A DNA stretch of 53,452 nucleotides from Betaproteobacteria bacterium (GTDB lineage Bacteria; Verrucomicrobiota; Verrucomicrobiia; Methylacidiphilales; UBA1321). Below the pieces are notes generated by a model. That model saw nothing but the letters and a program-made list of their open reading frames with translations. It made no database searches and was not told the DNA's origin. The stretch is taken from assembly GCA_903970275.1 (NCBI GenBank), contig CAJCIA010000079.1:1-53452 (forward strand), written 5' to 3'. Positions 1-9,232 of this stretch are shown here, piece by piece (within the stretch, counting starts at the first letter, position 1; each line of letters starts with the position of its first letter). Both the position numbers and the translations under genes were made by a program.

Positions 1-2
1 CG

Positions 3-317
3 ATGGCCGACATGATCGCCAACGTGCATCGCGGGCTTCTCTTCACGCGCTTCTGGTACATCCGCGAGGTCGATCCGCAAACCGTGCTGCTCACCGGCCT
101 GACGCGCGACGGCGTGTTCCTCATCGAGCACGGCGTCATCACGCGGCCGGTGCACAACTTCCGCTTCAACGAGAGCCCGGTCGCCATGCTCAACAAGGTG
201 CTGGCCCTCGGGCCAACCGTGCGCACGTATGGCGAGGAAGGCGCCGGCCTGCCCGTTGCGATGCCGCCGCTGCTCATCGACCAGTTCACGCTTTCGAGCA
301 CGTCGGACGCGGTCTGA
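3..317 (+). CDS. TldD/PmbA-family metallopeptidase, C-terminal part (cut by window edge)
   Basis: The reading frame is open to the left edge, so only the last 104 or so residues are visible. The text GLLFTRFWYIREVDP, followed by GLTRDGVFLIEHG and a VHNFRFNESP stretch, is typical of the C-terminal domain of the TldD/PmbA (TldE) family. These proteins form heterodimeric zinc proteases that degrade unfolded or leader peptides in the cytosol. The metal-binding HExxxH motif lies upstream of the visible part, so TldD and TldE cannot be told apart here. The first visible ATG is internal and is not the real start. Confidence 0.8.
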   Translation: MADMIANVHRGLLFTRFWYIREVDPQTVLLTGLTRDGVFLIEHGVITRPVHNFRFNESPVAMLNKVLALGPTVRTYGEEGAGLPVAMPPLLIDQFTLSSTSDAV

Positions 318-425
318 TTTGCGCTGAGGAGGCTCGGCAAACGCCTGCGCGGGCACCTATCTTTGCGCGGAAATCGAAATTGCGATTATTTGCTTTGACC
401 CAGTTGGAGATCGCAACAAAGTAAG

Positions 426-3400
426 ATGGTGAATTGGCGTCAAGTTATGGCATTGGCCGGCTGTCTTGGCCTTTCCGCCGTTGCGGCCCATGGGCAGGCC
501 GCCGCCCTCCTGCTCCAGCAGGGCACCGCCGCGATGAATTCCGGCGATTACGCCACAGCCGCAAAGGATCTCGATCAAATCGTCACCACCTATCCGAGCA
601 CGCCGGGCATCGACGACATCACGGTGCAGGCGGGCTACGCTTACCTGCACGCCGGGAATTTTCCGCGCACGATCAGCATCCTGCAAAAGCTCACCGCCCC
701 GAACGCCAAGCCGGATGTGCGCGGCAAGGCGCTTTTCTTCACCGGCCTGGCCCAATTTTCTCAGGCTCACTCGCTCACCGGCGAGGCGGCCAAGGCCAGC
801 TACCAGGAGGCCAGCGGCACGCTGGCCAAGCTCCTCTCCCTGATCAACCAGAACCCGGAGCCGGACCTCCGCGACATCCTGGAAAGCGCGATGTATTACC
901 AGGCGCTTTCCGCCTACGGCGAGGAGAACTACGACGAGGCCACGTCGGAACTCAACACGCTCCTCACCCATTTCTCCTCCAGCCTGCAGAAGCCGGATTA
1001 CCTGCTGCTGCTCGGCAGCATCTACGCGGTGCAGGCCAGCAACGCGATCACCGCCAAGCAGCCGCTGGCCGAGATCACGCCGCTGGCGGACAAGGCGCTT
1101 GCCGCCTTTGACCAGGTGGTCAACGACCCGAACGCCAAGGTGCAGGGCAACGAGGCGAACATGCGCGAGGGCCAGCTTTATTACCTGCTGGCGCAGACGG
1201 AGCCGGGGGACTACGCGAAGGCGCTCGACGTCTTCCGCAAGGTTTTGCGCAAGGAGGACATGGTGGCCGTGCAGCAAAAGCGGATCGATGTCCTGCGCGC
1301 GCAACAGGCCAATTCGCTGCAGAACGGCGGCGCAAGCGGCTCCAACCTGACCGCGCTGCTGCTCGACCGCGAGACCTCGCGCCTGACGGATCTCCAAGCC
1401 GGCCCGGACCCCATCATCACGGCGCTGCTGCGGATGGCTGAGTGCTACATCGGCATGAAGCAGCCGGATGAGGCCCGCACCATCCTGCGTCGTCTGCACG
1501 ACGTCACGCTGCCGGACGACCTGCAGAAGGAACTCGATTTCCAGCTGCTTTATTCCTACACGCTCGGCGGCCAGGCGGAGAAGGCGGACGCGGCGCTGGA
1601 CGATTATCTGGCGAAGCATCCGGGCGATCCCGCCGCCGACAGCATCAGCGTGCAGATCGCCGACGCGCTGATGAAGCGCACGCCCCCCGATTACGCCGGC
1701 GCGCTCAAGCAAGCCGAGCGCAGCCTGAAGGATTTCCCGAACGGCAAGCACGTGGACGCTGCCGTCACGCTCGAGGCGCAGGCGCTGGAGAAACTTGGCC
1801 AGGTCGACAAATCCAAGCACGTCATCGATGAATTTGTACGGGATCATCCGGACAATCCGCTCTCCTACGCCATGCTCGTGACGCAGGGTGAAGGCCAGGT
1901 GCAGACGGGCGACCTGAACGGCGCGCTGGCCACGCTCGCGAAGGTGAAGGATAACCCGAAGGCCGGCCCCTACCAGGCTTCTGCGGACGCCTACTACATC
2001 CAGGTGCTCAACCTTCTCCAGCGCTGGCCGGAAGTCGCCGCTGAGGCCAGGAACTTCCAGGCGAAGTATCCCACGGACAAGGCGCTGCCTAGCGTTGAGG
2101 TCCTCGGCGCCATCGCCATGGACAAGCAGCATGATCCCGGCGCCATCGCGGTGTTGCAGGACGTGGCCAAGCAATTTCACGACAACGAGGCGATCGGCTC
2201 CTTCGCGCTCTTCTATATCGTCAATATCGACGAGCGCGGTGGGAAAACCGCTGCCATGGTGCAGGCCGCCAAGGACCTGGCCACGCAATTCCCCACCGCC
2301 TACGCCTTCATCAGCCAGGCCAACGACGCCGTGGCCGCCGTGCTCGAAAAACAGAAGCAGTTCCCGGATGCCGTGGCACTTTACCAGCCGCTGACGGAAG
2401 CGCCGCTCAAGGATGTGGCGGCGGCCGCCCAGAACAAGATCGGCGATGTCTGGCTGGCTGCGGCGAAGGCGATGGGATCCTACCAATCGCTTCAAAGCGG
2501 CGCTGGCCGGGATGAGGCGGAGAAGCGCATGGCCGCGGCCGAGGCGGCCTACGTCGCGACGCTGCAGAATTTCCCGGACGAGACGGAGGCGGTCGGCGAC
2601 GCGCTGCAAGGCTTGGTCAATACCGGCGTCGCGCGCGTGCGGTGGGGCGTGCTCAAGGACAGCGATCTCGAGGGATACCTGGCCAAGCAGGGTGCCGGCC
2701 TCACCACGCCCGAGATGCAGGCCCGGCTTGAACTGGCGAAGGCTGGCCTTGTCTTCGTCACCAAGGACGGGCGCCAGCACGACGCCGCTGCGCTCGATCG
2801 CATGACCAAGGCCCTTGCCGCTTCGCCCGGCCTTGTGCTCACCACGCAGGAGGCTGACCAGTACGGTCAGTTGCTTCTGGAGGCCAAGAATTATCCAGAA
2901 GCGCAGAAGGTCTTCCAGACGCTGCTCGACGGCGCGAAGCCCACCGAGCTGCAGAGGCTGGCTGAAGCGTATTACGGGCTCGGCGCCACCGCGTTGGCCC
3001 AGGACGACGATGCGAATGCCAAGATGTGGTTCACGAAGATGATGGGACTGTCCGGCGGCGCGGCATGGAGCCCGCACTATGGCGATCTCCAGCTCGGCAT
3101 GGCGGAAATAAAGGAGCAGTCGAGTTCTGACATCGAAGTCGCCGACGCCAAGGCAACCTACAGCTCCATCATGATCTCACCGACGGCGGGCGCGCATAAC
3201 CAGGCGCTGGCCATGCTTGGCTACGGACGCCTGCTGGCCAAGGCCGGGCACGGCGTCAAGACCGCGGGGCAGACGGACATCGAATACGCCACGCATTACT
3301 TCGAGCAGGTCGATCTCTTCTACGGAACCGCCGTGCCCGATCTCAGCGCCCAGGGCCTCTACCTGGCGGCCCAGGCGTATACCAAAGCCAACGATACCGC

Positions 3401-3473
3401 CGACGCCCAGCGCACGATGACGAAGCTAAAGAGCAACTACCCGCAAACGTCCTGGGCGAGCAAGCCGCTCTAA
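426..3473 (+). CDS. Large secreted tetratricopeptide-repeat protein
   Basis: A protein of 1015 residues that begins with a signal peptide (positive MVNWRQ, hydrophobic stretch to about residue 20, AHGQA cleavage-like region). The rest is almost entirely alpha-helical repeats of TPR type with recurring A-x-x-x-Y/F-x-x-x-A spacing, for example LLLQQGTAAMNSGDYATAAK near residue 30 and again at several points to the C-terminus. No enzymatic domain is visible. Such proteins usually act as periplasmic or outer-membrane-associated scaffolds, in the manner of YbgF, BamD or outer-membrane lipoprotein TPR proteins. There is no lipobox, so a soluble periplasmic location is more likely. It stands alone between the TldD-like gene and rplI. 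A long open frame on the opposite strand is a GC-rich shadow. Confidence 0.8.
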   Translation: MVNWRQVMALAGCLGLSAVAAHGQAAALLLQQGTAAMNSGDYATAAKDLDQIVTTYPSTPGIDDITVQAGYAYLHAGNFPRTISILQKLTAPNAKPDVRGKALFFTGLAQFSQAHSLTGEAAKASYQEASGTLAKLLSLINQNPEPDLRDILESAMYYQALSAYGEENYDEATSELNTLLTHFSSSLQKPDYLLLLGSIYAVQASNAITAKQPLAEITPLADKALAAFDQVVNDPNAKVQGNEANMREGQLYYLLAQTEPGDYAKALDVFRKVLRKEDMVAVQQKRIDVLRAQQANSLQNGGASGSNLTALLLDRETSRLTDLQAGPDPIITALLRMAECYIGMKQPDEARTILRRLHDVTLPDDLQKELDFQLLYSYTLGGQAEKADAALDDYLAKHPGDPAADSISVQIADALMKRTPPDYAGALKQAERSLKDFPNGKHVDAAVTLEAQALEKLGQVDKSKHVIDEFVRDHPDNPLSYAMLVTQGEGQVQTGDLNGALATLAKVKDNPKAGPYQASADAYYIQVLNLLQRWPEVAAEARNFQAKYPTDKALPSVEVLGAIAMDKQHDPGAIAVLQDVAKQFHDNEAIGSFALFYIVNIDERGGKTAAMVQAAKDLATQFPTAYAFISQANDAVAAVLEKQKQFPDAVALYQPLTEAPLKDVAAAAQNKIGDVWLAAAKAMGSYQSLQSGAGRDEAEKRMAAAEAAYVATLQNFPDETEAVGDALQGLVNTGVARVRWGVLKDSDLEGYLAKQGAGLTTPEMQARLELAKAGLVFVTKDGRQHDAAALDRMTKALAASPGLVLTTQEADQYGQLLLEAKNYPEAQKVFQTLLDGAKPTELQRLAEAYYGLGATALAQDDDANAKMWFTKMMGLSGGAAWSPHYGDLQLGMAEIKEQSSSDIEVADAKATYSSIMISPTAGAHNQALAMLGYGRLLAKAGHGVKTAGQTDIEYATHYFEQVDLFYGTAVPDLSAQGLYLAAQAYTKANDTADAQRTMTKLKSNYPQTSWASKPL

Positions 3474-3692
3474 CGGCTGGCTGAGCGTTTGTCGTTCTGC
3501 CTTGCTCATACTTTAGCTATGCGGAAATCACGGCAGGCGGGCCGGACGCCTCGCCTTGCTGGGACCGGGGCCAAATAAGGCATGAAGCACCGAATAGCGG
3601 CGTCTTTCGCGCAGTCCAAAATCGCCATTGACGCACCCGAGCCTCTTGGTAGGCTCGAAACCCGCTTTTTAACACCAACCGAAGAGAGTTCT

Positions 3693-4220
3693 ATGTCCGT
3701 TGAAGTCATCCTGAAAACCAAGATCGAGGGCTTGGGCAGCGAGGCCGATATCGTGTCGGTCAAGCCCGGCTACGCCCGCAATTTCCTCATCCCGAAGGAT
3801 TTTGCCGCGCCCGCCACCAACGCCACCAAGCGCCAGGTCGAGGAGCTCCGCCGCAAGCGCGCGGAGCGCGAGGCGCAGGAACTCAACGACGCCCAGGAAC
3901 TCGCCGGCAAGCTCGGCAAGCTGAAGCTCGTGTTCGTTCTGGAATCCGGCGAGGGCTCGGAAAAGGTTTTCGGTTCCGTGACCAGTCAGGCGATTGCCGA
4001 CAAGCTCAAGGAAGCCGGCTACACCATCGAGCGCAAGAAGATCGACCTGCCCAAGGTGATCAAGGATCTCGGCGAGCACGAGGTGCCCGTGAAGCTTGGC
4101 GCCGACGTGGTGGCGAAGCTCAACGTGGTGGTGAATCATCCCGCGCCGAAAGTCGATCCCGCAGAGGAAGCTCCCGACGCAAAGGGCGCAAAGAAGCCGG
4201 TCAAGGCAAAGAAGGCCTGA
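3693..4220 (+). CDS. rplI: 50S ribosomal protein L9
   Basis: A 175-residue protein with the L9 N-terminal domain: it begins MSVEVILKTKIEGLG and has VKPGYARNFLIPK near residues 25-37, which holds the rRNA-binding loop. A long connecting helix rich in Glu, Lys and Arg (about residues 45-75) and a C-terminal domain follow. L9 binds 23S rRNA domain V near the L1 stalk and helps keep the reading frame. The usual length is about 150; this copy carries an extra Lys/Ala/Pro-rich tail. The ATG at 3693 is chosen because it matches the family start and has GAAGAGAG a few bases upstream; the frame is open for 37 codons before it. The 219-bp gap upstream shows no gene and presumably holds the promoter. 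The usual partners rpsF, ssb and rpsR are not seen here. Confidence 0.95.
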   Translation: MSVEVILKTKIEGLGSEADIVSVKPGYARNFLIPKDFAAPATNATKRQVEELRRKRAEREAQELNDAQELAGKLGKLKLVFVLESGEGSEKVFGSVTSQAIADKLKEAGYTIERKKIDLPKVIKDLGEHEVPVKLGADVVAKLNVVVNHPAPKVDPAEEAPDAKGAKKPVKAKKA

Positions 4221-4297
4221 CGCGGCGTTTCTGCGCCTAAGGCGCCTTCCATCCGCTTGTCATCCCCCGGGGCGCAAGCGGAGCGGCGATTTGGGCG

Positions 4298-6151
4298 TTA
4301 CGTCCAGCGGTGAAACGTCTCGACGGCCTCGTAGTCGGATAGTCCAAGTGCGTCGAACTGGCGACCCGCGGCGTAGGCCCAATCTTCGCTGGGACTGCCG
4401 GCGATATCCTTCTGGCTTTCGTGCTGGGCGACCGCGCGCCGTTTGCACTCCACTTCCACGGGGCTGAGCGGCACGGCCATGTCAACTTCGTGGATGGGCC
4501 ATGCCATCCAGAGACCGCGATAAAGCCACGCCTCGCATTGGGTGAACCACGGCTCGCGCGCCCCCTGAGCGAGAGCGGCGGTTAATATCTCATGGCACTG
4601 ACGGTGCGTACCATGCGGATCCGCCAGGTCGCCAGCGGCGTAAATCTGGTGTGGCTGAATTTCCGCCAGCAGCCGCGCGGTGAGATCGACATCCTCGTCC
4701 GACCAGCGGCGATGGCCCTCGGTTGCGGCGTCGTAGAAGGGCAGATTAAGAAAGTGCAGGCGTTCCGGCAGGATGCCGCAAACCCGCGCGGCCACGCGGG
4801 CCTCGCCCCGCCGAATGGCCGCCCGCACCCGTGCCGGATCGCAGTTCGCGGTGGGATTCATGCGCATGTGCTCGAGCACGTCGATGTAGCGCTCGACCAC
4901 CTCGTCGCGCACCTGGTTGCTGCCGGAGACCTGGTAGACGAGATGCACGGCATGCCCCTGCTGCGCGAGGCGCGTGAGGGTACCGCCGATCGCCCGAACG
5001 CCGTCCCCCGGATGCGGCGAGAACACGACGATGGTTTTGGGGAAAACGGCGGCGGAAGAAGCACGCAGGGTGCGCGGCTGCTCACGCGCGTTCGGCTTGC
5101 CGCCGGGCCAACCGGTGATGGTGTTCTGCAGCTGGCGAAAAACGCGAAGGTTAAGCTCGTAGGCGTTCCCGCCCTCCGCCAGCAGATCCTGCAGCGAGTG
5201 GGAATTATAATCCTCGTCCGTCAGCTTGAGCACGGCCTTGCTCGTCTCGCAGGCGAGCCAGGTAACGGCGCGCCGCACCATGGCGTCATTCCACGCCAGG
5301 CCCATTTCCTCCAGCGGGCCGACCACCCACGGCGTGCGTTGGCGAGTCAGTTCGGCTGCCGCGGCTTCGTCGATCACCATCAGGCAGTTCTCGTGATCCT
5401 GCAAAAAGGTGGCGGGAACCTCAGGGCTGATTTCGCCTTCCACGGTGCGCTGGACGATGGCGGCCTTGTGTTCGCCAAAGGCCATCAGGACGATGCGGCG
5501 GGCCGCCAGGATGGTGCGCACGCCCATGGTGATAGCGGTGCGCGGCACGGCCTGCTCGTCCTGGAAATCCTTCATCGCATCCTGCCGCGTGACCCGGTCA
5601 AGATGGATGAACCGCGTGCCGCTGCGGCGCGAGGAGCCCGGCTCGTTGAAACCGATATGCCCGGTGCGTCCAATGCCAAGCAGCTGAAGATCGATTCCGC
5701 CGGCGCGCTGGATCAGCTCCTCGTACGCCGCACAGACGCGTGCCGCTTCCGTGCGCGGCCTAGAACCATCGGGCAGGTGGGCGCGCTTCGGGTCGAGGTC
5801 AACATGATCGAACAGATGCTGCCGCATGAAGTGGTGGTAGCTCTGCGCCTGCTCAGGCGACATGGGGTAGTATTCATCCAGGTTGAAGGTGATGACGTTG
5901 GCGAAGCTCAGGCCCTCCTCGCGATGCAGCCGCACGAGTTCCTGGTAGATGAAGATCGGGGTCGAGCCGGTGGCGAGGCCCAGCACGGCAAAGCGTCCTT
6001 CGCCCTCGCGCGCACGGATCAGCCCGGCGATCTCAGCCGCCACCTGCCGTGCGGCCGTGCGCGGCTCGCGATAAATCACGAGTGGAATGCGCTCCCAACG
6101 CGACGTCTCCAAGGGGAAAGGAAGAGCCTCGGCGTAAAGAGGAGGGTTCAT
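4298..6151 (-). CDS. Glucosamine-6-phosphate deaminase-like / PIG-L deacetylase-like fusion
   Basis: A 617-residue two-domain protein. Residues 20-350 are NagB-like: sugar-phosphate loop LATGSTP near 60, catalytic Asp92 in NLDEYY, and GIGRTGHIGFNEP with His165 and Glu170. The Asp found two residues before that His in E. coli NagB is Thr163 here, so deamination by the standard mechanism is not certain; a GRTGH motif may be normal for this fused subfamily. Residues 370-600 are a PIG-L/LmbE N-acetylglucosamine deacetylase-like domain. Its usual HPDD motif reads HPGD (His380, Gly382, Asp383), which removes the residue that acts as general base in PIG-L enzymes, while a DPHGTHRQCHE motif near 530 is kept. 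The role is probably in amino-sugar metabolism. The ATG at 6151 is preferred over in-frame starts further upstream because the family homology begins there. Confidence 0.85.
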   Translation of the reverse strand: MNPPLYAEALPFPLETSRWERIPLVIYREPRTAARQVAAEIAGLIRAREGEGRFAVLGLATGSTPIFIYQELVRLHREEGLSFANVITFNLDEYYPMSPEQAQSYHHFMRQHLFDHVDLDPKRAHLPDGSRPRTEAARVCAAYEELIQRAGGIDLQLLGIGRTGHIGFNEPGSSRRSGTRFIHLDRVTRQDAMKDFQDEQAVPRTAITMGVRTILAARRIVLMAFGEHKAAIVQRTVEGEISPEVPATFLQDHENCLMVIDEAAAAELTRQRTPWVVGPLEEMGLAWNDAMVRRAVTWLACETSKAVLKLTDEDYNSHSLQDLLAEGGNAYELNLRVFRQLQNTITGWPGGKPNAREQPRTLRASSAAVFPKTIVVFSPHPGDGVRAIGGTLTRLAQQGHAVHLVYQVSGSNQVRDEVVERYIDVLEHMRMNPTANCDPARVRAAIRRGEARVAARVCGILPERLHFLNLPFYDAATEGHRRWSDEDVDLTARLLAEIQPHQIYAAGDLADPHGTHRQCHEILTAALAQGAREPWFTQCEAWLYRGLWMAWPIHEVDMAVPLSPVEVECKRRAVAQHESQKDIAGSPSEDWAYAAGRQFDALGLSDYEAVETFHRWT

Positions 6152-6402
6152 GCCAAGGCAACTATACGCGCGGTCCGCAAAATGGCCATGGCCACGCGCA
6201 AGTTCGCCGGACTGCCGAGAAGTCACCGCTTCTCACGCTCAGCCCGCCACTACCTTTTCGCCGCAAATAAATTGTGGCCGCGAAAAAGATTGGCTTAGAA
6301 TCCGCCGCAGCCGAACACCTCGTCAACCAACCAGCGTATCCCAGCCACATTAAGCTCCGTCAATCATGTGGATGTCTCGTCGCTACCAAACACGTGACCG
6401 CC

Positions 6403-6954
6403 ATGGATATGAATTTTGTGCCACTTCCCCTTCCGGGACTGGTTTTGATCAAGCCGAAAGTTCGCGAGGACCCTCGAGGCTATCTCGTTAAGAACTACCA
6501 CCGGGACCTCTTTTTAGAACACGACATCGATTTTGTTCCGAAGGAGGAATATTACTCCATTTCCAGCGCGGGGGTGCTTCGAGGCATGCATCTGCAGGGA
6601 TCTTCCGCAGGAATCGGCAAACTCGTTCACTGCATCCAAGGCCAGATTTATGATGTATCGCTTGATATAAGGAATGGGTCGCCGACTTATGGGCAAGCGT
6701 GGGGGCAAAAACTCGATGGCGTTAGCCGCGAGGCTATTTATCTGCCGCCAGGTTTTGCTCACGGATTTTATGCGTTGGAGGCCGACACGATCGTCCATTA
6801 CTCGGTTAGTCAGGTTCATGCCCCACTGCATGACCTTGGTATTTTCTGGGATAGTTTCGATCATCGTTGGCCTTGTCTCGATCCCGTTCTTTCGGAGCGG
6901 GACAAAAATCACCTTCCGTTTCGCGATTTTTGTTCTCCCTTCCACTATCGATGA
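6403..6954 (+). CDS. dTDP-4-dehydrorhamnose 3,5-epimerase-like protein
   Basis: A 183-residue cupin of RmlC type, close to the family length. GVLRGMHLQ carries the catalytic His63, and GKLVHCIQGQIYDVSLDIR holds the lysine (about 73) and the central strand. PPGFAHGF and a Y-S-V-S segment followed by FWDSFDHRWP complete the fold. The family epimerises C3 and C5 of dTDP-4-keto-6-deoxyglucose or related nucleotide sugars in the cytosol. The ATG at 6403 is chosen because the homology begins there; a second ATG lies two codons on. It overlaps the next gene by four bases (ATGA), so the two are co-translated. rmlA and rmlB are not in the window, so the exact sugar is unknown. The 250-bp divergent region before it contains a TAGAAT box at 6296 that could be a -10 element. 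Confidence 0.85.
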   Translation: MDMNFVPLPLPGLVLIKPKVREDPRGYLVKNYHRDLFLEHDIDFVPKEEYYSISSAGVLRGMHLQGSSAGIGKLVHCIQGQIYDVSLDIRNGSPTYGQAWGQKLDGVSREAIYLPPGFAHGFYALEADTIVHYSVSQVHAPLHDLGIFWDSFDHRWPCLDPVLSERDKNHLPFRDFCSPFHYR

Positions 6955-7802
6955 AGATTTTGATCCTGGGAGCTTCCGGGCTGGTGGGCTGGAACTTGTT
7001 CGCGGAATCTCGACTGCAGGGGCATGAAGTTATCGGCACCTATCGTTCGCATCAGACGGGGGTATTTATTCACCTCAACATGGAAGACGAAGATAAAGTA
7101 GCCGACCTTTTTCTTCAGTTTAAACCCGAGGCTACCTTCTATTGCGCGGGTTGGTCGCACGTCGATGGCTGCGAAGATGATCCAAGACGCGCCTATCGGG
7201 AAAACCAGTCTCAGCCCGCGCGCGCCGCGCGACTAGCTCATCAAGCGGGTTCCCGATTCATCTACTTTTCGACGAGCTATATTTTCGACGGAGTCGACGG
7301 GCCGTACGATGAAACCAAGGCACCTTGTCCGGTTTCGACTTACGGGCATTCGAAGCAGGAAGGAGAGGAAGCGGTGTTGGATGTCACCGACGGCAGCGCG
7401 CTTATCGCCCGCACCATGGGAGTTTATGGAGACGAACCGCAACGGAAGAACTTTGTATTTCAAGTGCGCAGGGCTCTGGCGTCGGATGAGGTTTTCCGAG
7501 TTCCCAACGATCAGTTTGGAAACGTCACGTATGCGCCTGATCTTGCGAAGATTATCTTGCGCCTTACCGAAGAAGGTCAGACTGGCATCTGGAACGTTGC
7601 GGGTCCTGATCCGTCCATTCTGCGGAGTGACTTTGCTCTGAAGATCGCCGACGCCTACGGCTTGCCCACTCACTTGATCCATCCCGTGCCGACACCGGAA
7701 CTAAGACAGCGAGCGCCCCGTCCCCGGCACGGAGGTTTGTCCATCGAAAAATCGACCCGTTTTACCTCCTATCACCCGACGGATTGGTTTAAAATCGACT
7801 AA
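6951..7802 (+). CDS. RmlD-like dTDP-4-dehydrorhamnose reductase (SDR family)
   Basis: A 283-residue extended-type short-chain dehydrogenase. The NAD(P)-binding GASGLVGWNL sits at residues 7-16, the YGHSK catalytic Tyr-x-x-x-Lys motif is near 130, and FSTSYIFDG is the conserved strand before it. The family reduces the 4-keto group of nucleotide sugars such as dTDP-4-keto-rhamnose. The ATG at 6951 overlaps the stop of the RmlC-like gene, which fixes the start and pairs the two enzymes in one pathway, probably supplying a deoxy-hexose for surface polysaccharide. A second RmlD domain exists in the fusion protein at 13101, so the two may act on different sugars. Confidence 0.85.
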   Translation: MKILILGASGLVGWNLFAESRLQGHEVIGTYRSHQTGVFIHLNMEDEDKVADLFLQFKPEATFYCAGWSHVDGCEDDPRRAYRENQSQPARAARLAHQAGSRFIYFSTSYIFDGVDGPYDETKAPCPVSTYGHSKQEGEEAVLDVTDGSALIARTMGVYGDEPQRKNFVFQVRRALASDEVFRVPNDQFGNVTYAPDLAKIILRLTEEGQTGIWNVAGPDPSILRSDFALKIADAYGLPTHLIHPVPTPELRQRAPRPRHGGLSIEKSTRFTSYHPTDWFKID

Positions 7803-7891
7803 CCAGAGGACAAAGAGCGAGCAACGAAGAAGCGTATTCGCGAGACGAAAAGCGAAAAGTAGATCGGCCTCGACACGCAGTCATTTCTGAA

Positions 7892-9232
7892 ATGGATTTT
7901 CGGCGACGCAAACTTTGGCTGGCACTCGGAATCACATTCCTCGGGATGCTCATCGCCTTGATTTGGCATGGGTGGCAAGGCTGGATTCTTCATCGCCCGT
8001 ATCCCTACAACAGCTTTCTCTACCTGCCGAGTCGACGTTTTAGCGATCTCTCTGTGTTATTTTTTGAGGCATCGTTACCCAGCCCCTATGATACGCATTG
8101 GGCTGGATATCTTCCGGCCACCTATCCCGTGATACGCTGCCTAGGCGCACTCGGGACCTCTACGGAAGTTTTGCTCTATTTATGCATGTGCTCCCTTGGG
8201 ATCTGGGTCGCACTGGCTGAAGCTCTGCGCCTTCTTTTCCCTGATTCAAGGCATTCTCTTTATTCGCTAATCGCTGCCATCAGCCTTGCCACAGTTTTCA
8301 TGTTCAGCTCCTTTCCGCTCTGGTTTGGACTCGACCGTGCCAACCTGGAACTCTTCTTTGCGCTCATGGTCGCCTGCGCACTGCACTGTTGCCGCCTTCG
8401 GCGGCATACACTTGGCTTAATGTGCCTCTTCCCTCCTGTGTGCTTCAAGCTTTACCCGGCTTTGCTTTTGGTGCTGTTCCTTCATCCAAGAAATTTCCTT
8501 AGACTCCTTATTTTCGGAACAGGGTTTTTCATCTCGAATTACCTGAGCCTCCTGACCTTTAGCCACCCGCTGAAAACCAACTGGCAATTATGGAACAATA
8601 ATCTGGCCTTTTGGCGTACCTATTATCTTATTGAACCCTACGGCCTATATGCCAGCGCCACCCCATGGTCGACCGTCAAGGCGTCGATCCTAACATTCGT
8701 TTACTGGTGGGCTAACGTGCCTTCTGGCCAGATCGTGATGCTTTCTCGCTCTTTTACGGAGTCCCTGTACCAAGTTTATAGCCTGGCGACCGTAATTTAT
8801 CTAGGGGCGGTCACCTTCTATGCGGTTTTCATCGAAAAGGAATTTTTCCGCCGCACCGTTATACTCCTCGTCAGCATTCCCCTGTCCGTTCCCTTTGGCG
8901 GAGAGTATCGCTTGCTCTATATTGATATTGCGATCGTGATTCTTATTCTTCTTCGGAGCTGCCGCCGAAATGATTTTCTTGTTCTTGGATTGCTGGCGTT
9001 TGCCACTGTTCCCAAGCGCGAGATAATCCTCGGCTATCTGGGCTTTACGGATACCGGACTCCGGGACAATGCCTTGGGGGTGTTGATCACGCCTCCGTGC
9101 ATGATTGCCGCGGTAATCCTCCTTCTTCGTGATGGCTTGCGGGACAATCCCGATTTTCGCATCCGCCAAACAATCGAACGATTCACCAACTTGATGAAGG
9201 CTCAGTTCCGTCAGCTTCGAGGGGTGTCGTAA
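7892..9232 (+). CDS. Polytopic membrane protein, GT87/GT-C-like glycosyltransferase candidate
   Basis: A 446-residue protein with about ten predicted transmembrane helices, starting with LALGITFLGMLIALIWHGW. A large extracytoplasmic loop follows the first helix (about residues 30-75). The segments FGLDRANLELFF (near 145) and CFKLYPALLLVLFL (near 185) match the pattern of GT-C type polyprenyl-phosphate-dependent glycosyltransferases of the DUF2029/GT87 group. Such enzymes add sugars from lipid carriers on the outer face of the inner membrane. It lies downstream of the rmlC/rmlD-like pair and next to a GT2 enzyme that could make the polyprenyl-phosphate sugar donor. The last 22 bases overlap the convergent GT2 gene. 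Family assignment is by pattern only. Confidence 0.65.
   Translation: MDFRRRKLWLALGITFLGMLIALIWHGWQGWILHRPYPYNSFLYLPSRRFSDLSVLFFEASLPSPYDTHWAGYLPATYPVIRCLGALGTSTEVLLYLCMCSLGIWVALAEALRLLFPDSRHSLYSLIAAISLATVFMFSSFPLWFGLDRANLELFFALMVACALHCCRLRRHTLGLMCLFPPVCFKLYPALLLVLFLHPRNFLRLLIFGTGFFISNYLSLLTFSHPLKTNWQLWNNNLAFWRTYYLIEPYGLYASATPWSTVKASILTFVYWWANVPSGQIVMLSRSFTESLYQVYSLATVIYLGAVTFYAVFIEKEFFRRTVILLVSIPLSVPFGGEYRLLYIDIAIVILILLRSCRRNDFLVLGLLAFATVPKREIILGYLGFTDTGLRDNALGVLITPPCMIAAVILLLRDGLRDNPDFRIRQTIERFTNLMKAQFRQLRGVS

Noticed and set aside
357-3077. A 906-codon open frame antisense to the TPR gene
   Set aside because: It mirrors a GC-rich gene with strong third-position bias; the translation is Arg/Leu/Gly-rich with no domain, while the sense frame has a signal peptide and repeats.
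4592-6298. Long plus-strand frame opposite the NagB/PIG-L gene
   Set aside because: The translation is low in recognisable motifs and the sense strand encodes a clear two-domain enzyme.
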